NCBI RefSeq assembly: GCF_040712315.1
Contig: NC_134023.1
Location: forward strand, 18,175,442 to 18,239,441
Direction: 5' to 3'
Length of the DNA: 64,000 nt
Source: Castanea sativa
Taxonomy: Eukaryota > Streptophyta > Magnoliopsida > Fagales > Fagaceae
A program made the position numbers and the translations under genes. The first letter of the stretch is position 1. Each line of letters begins with the position of its first letter. Of the stretch, positions 58,786-64,000 are shown piece by piece. Below the pieces are notes generated by a model. That model did no database searches, was not told the DNA's origin, and saw nothing but the letters and a program-made list of their open reading frames with translations.

Positions 58786-59167
58786 CTTTTCTTTTTTGTC
58801 AAAAACATCAGATATTTGCATAAACCATATGCTTTATCTTTACATAGTTCAAACTAGAGATCCAAAATGAAGAATCAAATACTCAAAATGCATCACTTAA
58901 TGCAGTTCCCGGCATAATTAAGCCTTCCTGGAGTATCAATTTCAATTCAAGTTGTTGCTAATAACTTTGGTAAAAGACAAAAGATGATATTTATGGAATG
59001 ATATGATCAACATAAAACAAAAAAAATATATATATATATAAGAATCATCTAAAAACAACATTCATTTTTATATTAAATTCCAAAATAGTACTTTTGCACC
59101 TATACTTAGGTATTACACTTAGAGACAAAATAAATTAAAAATAAAGAAAGGAAAGACAACAAGCAAG
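58786..59167. other. AT-rich spacer in gypsy G
   Basis: Between the array and the end of the antisense gene. Includes an AT microsatellite near 59029-59040. No gene; it may hold the antisense gene's 3' end (AATAAA-like words on the minus strand). Confidence 0.6.
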
Positions 59168-61788
59168 TCACTGTTTCAGCTTAATCTTCAGAGGGCCTTT
59201 GGGGTCTTGAGGAGATGGAAGCTGAGCCAAGGACTCAACGGCAATTCCTTTGCCTTTTGGATCATCTATCAAGGTTATTGGGTTAGCTTGATCACCCAAC
59301 TCATCCTTTGAAGATTCCCGAAGATCACTTGAAGGCTGTACGTCTTCAAGTGCCTTTTCTTGTGCAGGGTCAAGTTGTTCAGGGGCACCTTCAGGAAGAG
59401 TTGAGTCTTCAGCCAAATCACCCCCTTATCCTCGGATGATCCCCGGCGCCTTCTTGTGCGGCGTCGGGAATGGAAGAAGCGCGAATTGCAGGAGGATAGT
59501 AGACACTCTCTGCTTTCCAAAGAGTGGAAGAGGCATCAACCCCAGCTTGGGAAAGTGCCTCATTCCACACTTGGAGGCAGTAGTGCCTACATACCTCGGG
59601 AACCTGAGCCTTGAAGGTTTCAGTGACCTCCTTCACGCCTATATCATAACCGTCTTGTTCGGCTTGGTCCCTTGAGTTCTCGGCCTCTTCTTTTGCTTTC
59701 TCAGCCTTTTTCTTCTCCTCAATGGCTTCTTCTTTGCCCTTGATGGCTTCCTCTTTGGCCTTCTCAGACTCGTTCAGATCTTTCTTAAGATCCTCTACGA
59801 GCCTTCGTGCTGCTAAGAGGTTATCCTCAACTTGGCGAAGCATTAGGCACTGATCCTCGGCCTGTTTAGTCGTCGTTTTCAGATCAGCCTCTAAACCCGC
59901 CTTAGCACTCTCAGCCTTAGCCAATTTTGCTGTGACCTCCTGCAGTTTCTTCTTATGAAGGTCCGAGATCTTTTGAGCAGTTTCACGCCTGGACTCCTCG
60001 GCCCTCAGAGACTTGTAGGAATTGATGGCAATCTCTTCTGCCCTGTGGGCAGATTGAACGGCCTACAAACAAAACATATAAAACTTAGACATATAGATAT
60101 ATATAGGAAATAAAAATAAAAGTCAAGGTTTTAGAGAAAACTCACCATTGCAAGTTCCTTCTTCAAAGTCATGAAGACGGTGTGGTCCCTTTTCTTTCTC
60201 AGCTCAATCATATCCTCGGGGAGTAACAGTGCCTGCTCCAAAGCATCTGCGACGCATGCCGCTGTCCCTTCATCGGAATTTCTAATGGACGCATCCACGG
60301 TAATGACCTCGTCGTCCATAGAAAGGTCAGGAAGCCATACAGGGGCGCGTAAGGCCGCCTGTTGGTCGGTTCTTCTTTCCGACCTAGTCTGTATGGTGCG
60401 GGCCTGCTTTGCACCCTTTTCCACCTCGGGCTCCTTGGAAACAGAACCCTTTCCTACCTCCATAACTTCCTTCCCTTTCGGCTGATCCCTTTTTCTTTTG
60501 AGATCAGCTATGTTGGTGCGTTGAGTTTGGGAGGATGGAGGAGGAGGAGGAAGCCTAGCTTCAGGGCGTTTGTCAGCACCCTTTTCTTGAGTCCGAGGGT
60601 GCACCTCTTTTGGAGGTTCTTGGACTCTAGGGTCCTTATCAGCGCCCTCAAGGACATCTTTCAGGCTGGGCTTAATCTTTCGTTGAATGCCCATAACGTC
60701 AAGTTCTTCAGTAATAACCTTTGAGATTTTGGTAGAAGTGCCGAGGATGGAAGTTGAATCTTCAGGAGAGTAGAGTTGATTAAAAACCTCAAACTCGTCC
60801 TCGGAATCTGGTACCTCAACTTCTTCTTGTTCTTCTTCCTTTACAGTAAGGTAGGAAGATGCAGCTTCACCAGAGGTTAAATTTGTGGAGAGAGGAACTG
60901 TGGGAATCCCAACTGGAACGAATGGTGGCGGTTGGATTGGTTGGGTGACCAAAGTACCTTGAGGAATGGTAGTCCCCCCCGGTAGCAAAAAACCCTCCAC
61001 GGCAACGCTAATCCGAGGAAGACGAGGATCGCGGGCTTTAATCACGCACTTCGGCGCCTGAAAGGCTTTAGATATTGGAGTGTAGCCGAGGATCAGATGA
61101 GCCGCACGGAGTTGGCCGTCGGTGTGCACGAAGATCTCGGCTTGTAGGATCCTATCCAACCGCCCGAAATCCACAAGGTTAGGATGACGATCCGCTGCGT
61201 GTGGATCTGCAGAGTTATCCAAGTAAAAATGGGTAAGAGTAAGTAAAAAGACGAAAGATAATAGTATGTAAAAGAAACTTCACCTGGAGTCCCTTCCCTT
61301 GTCGGACAGGGGAGGCCGTCGTGCCAATTTCCTGATATGATCAGGAAGTCATTTTTTAGGCCCTTATTTGATTCAGGCAGACATTGAATTAGCCTGACTT
61401 CTGGGTGTCTAGACTTTAGGTAATATTCATCTTTTTTGCTTAGGTGATGGAGGTTATAAACCCAGTTCACGTCGTGGTGAGTGAGCCCTAAGTTCATCTT
61501 CTCATTTAAAGCATCTATGGAACCTAGGATCCTAAAGACATTTGGGGCACACTGGGTGGGAGCCAATCTAAAAGCCCTAAGATAATCCCTAGTCACAGTT
61601 CCCATGGGGATTTTCATTCCCCCTTCGATGAACGCAATCATCGGGATTACAACTTCCCCCGTTTTTCTTTTTGTATAATACTCTTCCTCGTTACAGTACC
61701 TAATGGATACATCTGAGGGAATTTTGTACTTAACCTTAAACTGCTCTATTTTTTCATTTGAATCCACCAGGGACGCAAATCTACCCAT
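59168..61788 (-). CDS. Antisense gene of gypsy G, two introns; putative gypsy-type transposon domain
   Basis: Exon 1 is 61788-61284, starting MGRFASLVDSNEKIEQF. It has MKIPMGTVTRDYLRAFRLAP and PNVFRILGSIDALNEKMNLG, like the plant domain called putative gypsy type transposon (Pfam PF04195, from memory). Intron 1 is 61283-61207 (CAG/GTGAAG...CTGCAG). Exon 2 is 61206-60146, joining in frame as GTPDPHAADRHPNL; it holds a Pro- and acid-rich linker. Intron 2 is 60145-60063 (ATG/GTGAG...TTTGTAG). Exon 3 starts 60062 with AVQSAHRAEEIA and a long Lys/Glu/Ala coiled coil, followed by CRHYCLQVWNEALSQAGVD. The frame stops at 59418; the next frame (59416-59168, ending LKIKLKQ) looks like its continuation after a one-base change in a G run (59421-59425). 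Function unknown. An alternative is that exon 3 ends naturally at 59418. It lies opposite to gag-pol, just before the 3' LTR. Confidence 0.78.
60063..60145 (-). other. Intron 2 of the antisense gene
   Basis: 83 bp, GTGAG donor (60145) and TTTGTAG acceptor (60063), AT-rich. It joins codons in phase 0. Unspliced reading stops four codons in (VSFL). Confidence 0.75.
61207..61283 (-). other. Intron 1 of the antisense gene
   Basis: 77 bp with GT (61283-61282) and AG (61208-61207), pyrimidine- and T-rich before the acceptor. Without removal the frame would read into SFTYYYLSSFYLLL, unlike the rest. Splicing keeps the frame (exon 1 is 505 bases, one base over a codon, completed by AT). Confidence 0.75.
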
Positions 61789-62347
61789 TCTTTTTGAAAA
61801 AAGGGGGTGTGGAGAAGACTAACTATGCCGAGGATGAAAGACATAGTGAAAAAGAGAAGATGGGAAAGAAAAGAAACAAAAGAAACAAAAAGCTGATAAG
61901 GAGGGGAAGAGTATTGAAGAACTTACTTTTAAAAAAGAAGAAAGCACGGTCACCTCGGACAGGGTACTTGATAGACAGAGAGAGAGTACGGGGAGATGAA
62001 AAGTGTGGCAGGTATGTTATGAGGTTTCTGTAGTGTGAAGAATTTTGAAGAAAATTAGTATTTATATGTCAGAAGGTGTTTTCAAGCGGGCGAATTCCTG
62101 CCTCAACCCAGGAATCGCTCTCGACTGTTGGATATGTGTCATATTAATAAAACGTGGGGGACATAGAAGCGCCAATAATTAATTCGGGGCCGTTTCGCAT
62201 ACCGAAGCATCGGGAACACGCGATGGGTGATTCAGAAGTTATTTCTGTCAACAATATTGCCAAGATTCTGCAGGGTAAAAGGGTCTTTTTAAGTCGAGAT
62301 TCTATTTTTCTCCCGAGGTGAAAAAATAAAGAAACTCGAGGGGCTAT
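61789..62347. other. Region between antisense gene and 3' LTR of G
   Basis: The minus-strand leader and promoter of the antisense gene, then non-coding DNA and the plus-strand polypurine-rich tract with AAACTCGAGGGGCTAT just before the LTR (about 62332-62347). Confidence 0.65.
62059..62068 (-). promoter_or_regulatory. TATA-like box for the antisense gene
   Basis: CATATAAATA on the minus strand, about 270 bp upstream of the ATG at 61788, followed by a CT-rich leader. It is internal to G and points opposite to the LTR promoter. Confidence 0.5.
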
Positions 62348-63151
62348 TGTAGGGGTATTGGGCCCAATAGTATATGAAGGACGGCCCAACGAAGTATTTT
62401 GGGCTGGAAACCCAAATCCGAAGACATCAGAATGATCGTGGACTATTTAAATATCCAAATACGTCCGAGGAGTAGATTTGTCCTCGGATTACTAGGCCGA
62501 GGACATAGGAAGAGAAGTTTAGTATCCCTGGGTTATATTATAAAGAGTCCTACAATTATGGGGATATATTGTATACGTGGAGGACGATAGAAAGAACGGT
62601 GGAATGTCTAAAAATAAAGCTGCTACCACCGCCCATACATTAAAAGCTCTGTAAATTGATACGCTGACTGTATAGATGGAAGGATGAGACCTGAGCATAG
62701 AGCTTGGAACTTGGTCCCTAATCCCAGCGGGCTTTAGGGAAGAATGGATGGGACAAGTATCCAAAAATGAGGATGGCAACCAGAAAGTGGAAGGTGATGA
62801 AGGGAAAGAAAAGGATATAAATAGGAGGGAAGGCATACGAAGAAGGGAGGACTTTTTGGAGGAGAAGAGATAGAGTCAATAGTAAATGATAATCAACACT
62901 TGTATCCAAACTTGAGAAATATTATAAACCATCCTCGGAAACAATCCGAGGACGATTTCTCAGTCTTACTCTTTGCAAACGATTCTTTGTTTTGTTCCAT
63001 TGGGCCCAAAGCCCGTTCTTTTTGTAATTGTCTAAACCATCCTTGAAATCTAAATTACAAACCCATTCTCTACAAATTTATTGTGCAGAAAGGCCTTTCA
63101 AGCCCATCTTTCTCCCAGTCGTGGTTTGGGAATTTGAATTGTGTCCTTACA
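62348..63151 (+). repeat. 3' LTR of gypsy G
   Basis: 804 bp, nearly identical to the 5' LTR. Differences include one A missing in GAAGAAGGGAGG and CCATCCTCGG in place of CCATTCTCGG, which makes the second hairpin perfect here. Confidence 0.95.
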
Positions 63152-63156
63152 GACAT

Positions 63157-64000
63157 AATCATGAGGTGTAGGTTGCTTTGATATATCAGGAGTAGATCTA
63201 AAATCATGATCAAAACCTCAGTATGTTAGGTAGCCATATTTAGTGTTGATGAAACATATATTCTCAAGATGGAATTCATATCTCTTAACAGAGAAATAAA
63301 ATATTCCCTTGAGATAAGTGAAATGGATTTGGTTATTTGGAGTGTTAGGCCTAACCACTGTAGTAAGGAGTTACTAAGGTATATATTTATGAAATTGGAT
63401 TTCATAAATATATGGTGAATAACTTAAAAGATTAAATCGAGTACTGAAGGATTAAGATGTAGTAATCTTTAAAGTGACAATCTACATTTATAACTTTGTA
63501 TTACTATGAATATTTTATTAAGGGGTTGCATGTACATTAAAGTTTTGGTATATAATTTATAAATATGGCCTAGAGTGCAACTATATTTATATAGTGGTAT
63601 TAAATATAGTTAATGGTAACTTTGAACTTATCAAGAGTTGATAGAAAAGCCCAAGGCCATTTAGAGTTAGTGTCTTATTAGTGCCTTTTGGTCCCACTCC
63701 AAGCCACACACTTAAGCCTAATTGGAGTGGCCCAAAAGGCTAGCCCAATTAGATAATCAGTTAAATATAAAGGGAGAAATATACAGAATTTTGTAACAAG
63801 TTGTAAGTTTATGAAATGGTGTGTATGTGAGTGTAAGCCATTCTCTTATATCCCTTGGAAACTGATGGAGAGACCACACTTCTTAGGCGTTAGTGGAATT
63901 GGAGTGAAGATTAAAAGTGTCACAAAGTATATCTATCCTTTGGTTTTGAATTTCACCACACCAAGGTATGCTCTCTTGTTCTTGAATTCTAAAATTTACA
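63157..64000 (+). mobile_element. B-type Copia LTR, right part (continued from 49338)
   Basis: After the duplication GACAT the Copia LTR goes on with AATCATGAGGTGTAGG. A TATA-like TATAAAGGGAG lies near 63767. It runs off the window before its end, so whether this is a solo LTR or part of an element cannot be told. Confidence 0.88.

Larger units (their letters stand above)
49339..63151 (+). mobile_element. Gypsy LTR retrotransposon G, Tat type, nearly intact
   Basis: 13,813 bp with duplication GACAT (49334-49338 and 63152-63156) and LTRs of 805 and 804 bp that differ by about seven substitutions and one indel. In order: LTR, primer site, gag-protease, RT/RNase H/second RNase H/integrase, a 3.2-kb tandem array, AT-rich spacer, an antisense gene, polypurine tract, LTR. 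The second RNase H, the position of the integrase after it and the antisense gene before the 3' LTR fit the plant Tat lineage. It is inserted in a B-type Copia LTR. Confidence 0.95.

Noticed and set aside
60362..60724. 120-aa plus-strand frame over the antisense gene
   Set aside because: Shadow of exon 2 of the antisense gene, low complexity.

Overview
This is plant nuclear DNA, probably from a eudicot. It is AT-rich, has almost no host coding sequence, and is built mostly from LTR retrotransposons nested inside each other, with a few tRNA-derived SINEs. The only host-like gene is a broken F-box-associated gene on the minus strand at 12.5-13.5 kb. I cannot name the species. No rRNA, functional tRNA, CRISPR array or bacterial-type gene was seen.

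Layout. 1-966 is the tail of a Copia LTR. 967-3384 is AT-rich spacer with SINEs on the minus strand. 3385-10838 is a complete non-autonomous LTR element (family A, copy A1; TSD ATAAT) with a broken gag-like gene and a second broken gene of the 'putative plant transposon protein' type, and no reverse transcriptase. 10839-14094 is the F-box remnant and spacer. 14095-46254 is a second family A element (A2) split by later insertions: a solo Copia LTR (15775-17196), a related element C on the minus strand (18565-40616), an antisense LTR fragment (41111-42155) and a solo C-type LTR (42703-43696). Element C in turn holds a young 8.2 kb Copia element (B, 21383-29627, TSD TTAAG), a solo LTR (30033-30676) and an old degenerate Copia element (D, 32086-39511, TSD CATAG).

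46255-48905 carries LTR scraps, spacer and the 5' end of a gypsy element (F). F is cut by a Copia LTR (from 48906), which is itself cut by a young 13.8 kb gypsy element (G, 49339-63151, TSD GACAT). That Copia LTR resumes at 63157 and runs off the window.

G is the most interesting part. It is a Tat-type gypsy element with gag-protease and RT/RNase H/second RNase H/integrase in one frame, separated by two stop codons; the second stop lies in a TMV-like readthrough context. Downstream are a 21-copy satellite of 153/154 bp with higher-order structure, and then an antisense gene with two short introns, a putative gypsy-type transposon domain and a coiled coil. B and G have LTR pairs that differ by roughly 1 percent by eye, so both inserted recently. 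A1, A2, C and D are clearly older.
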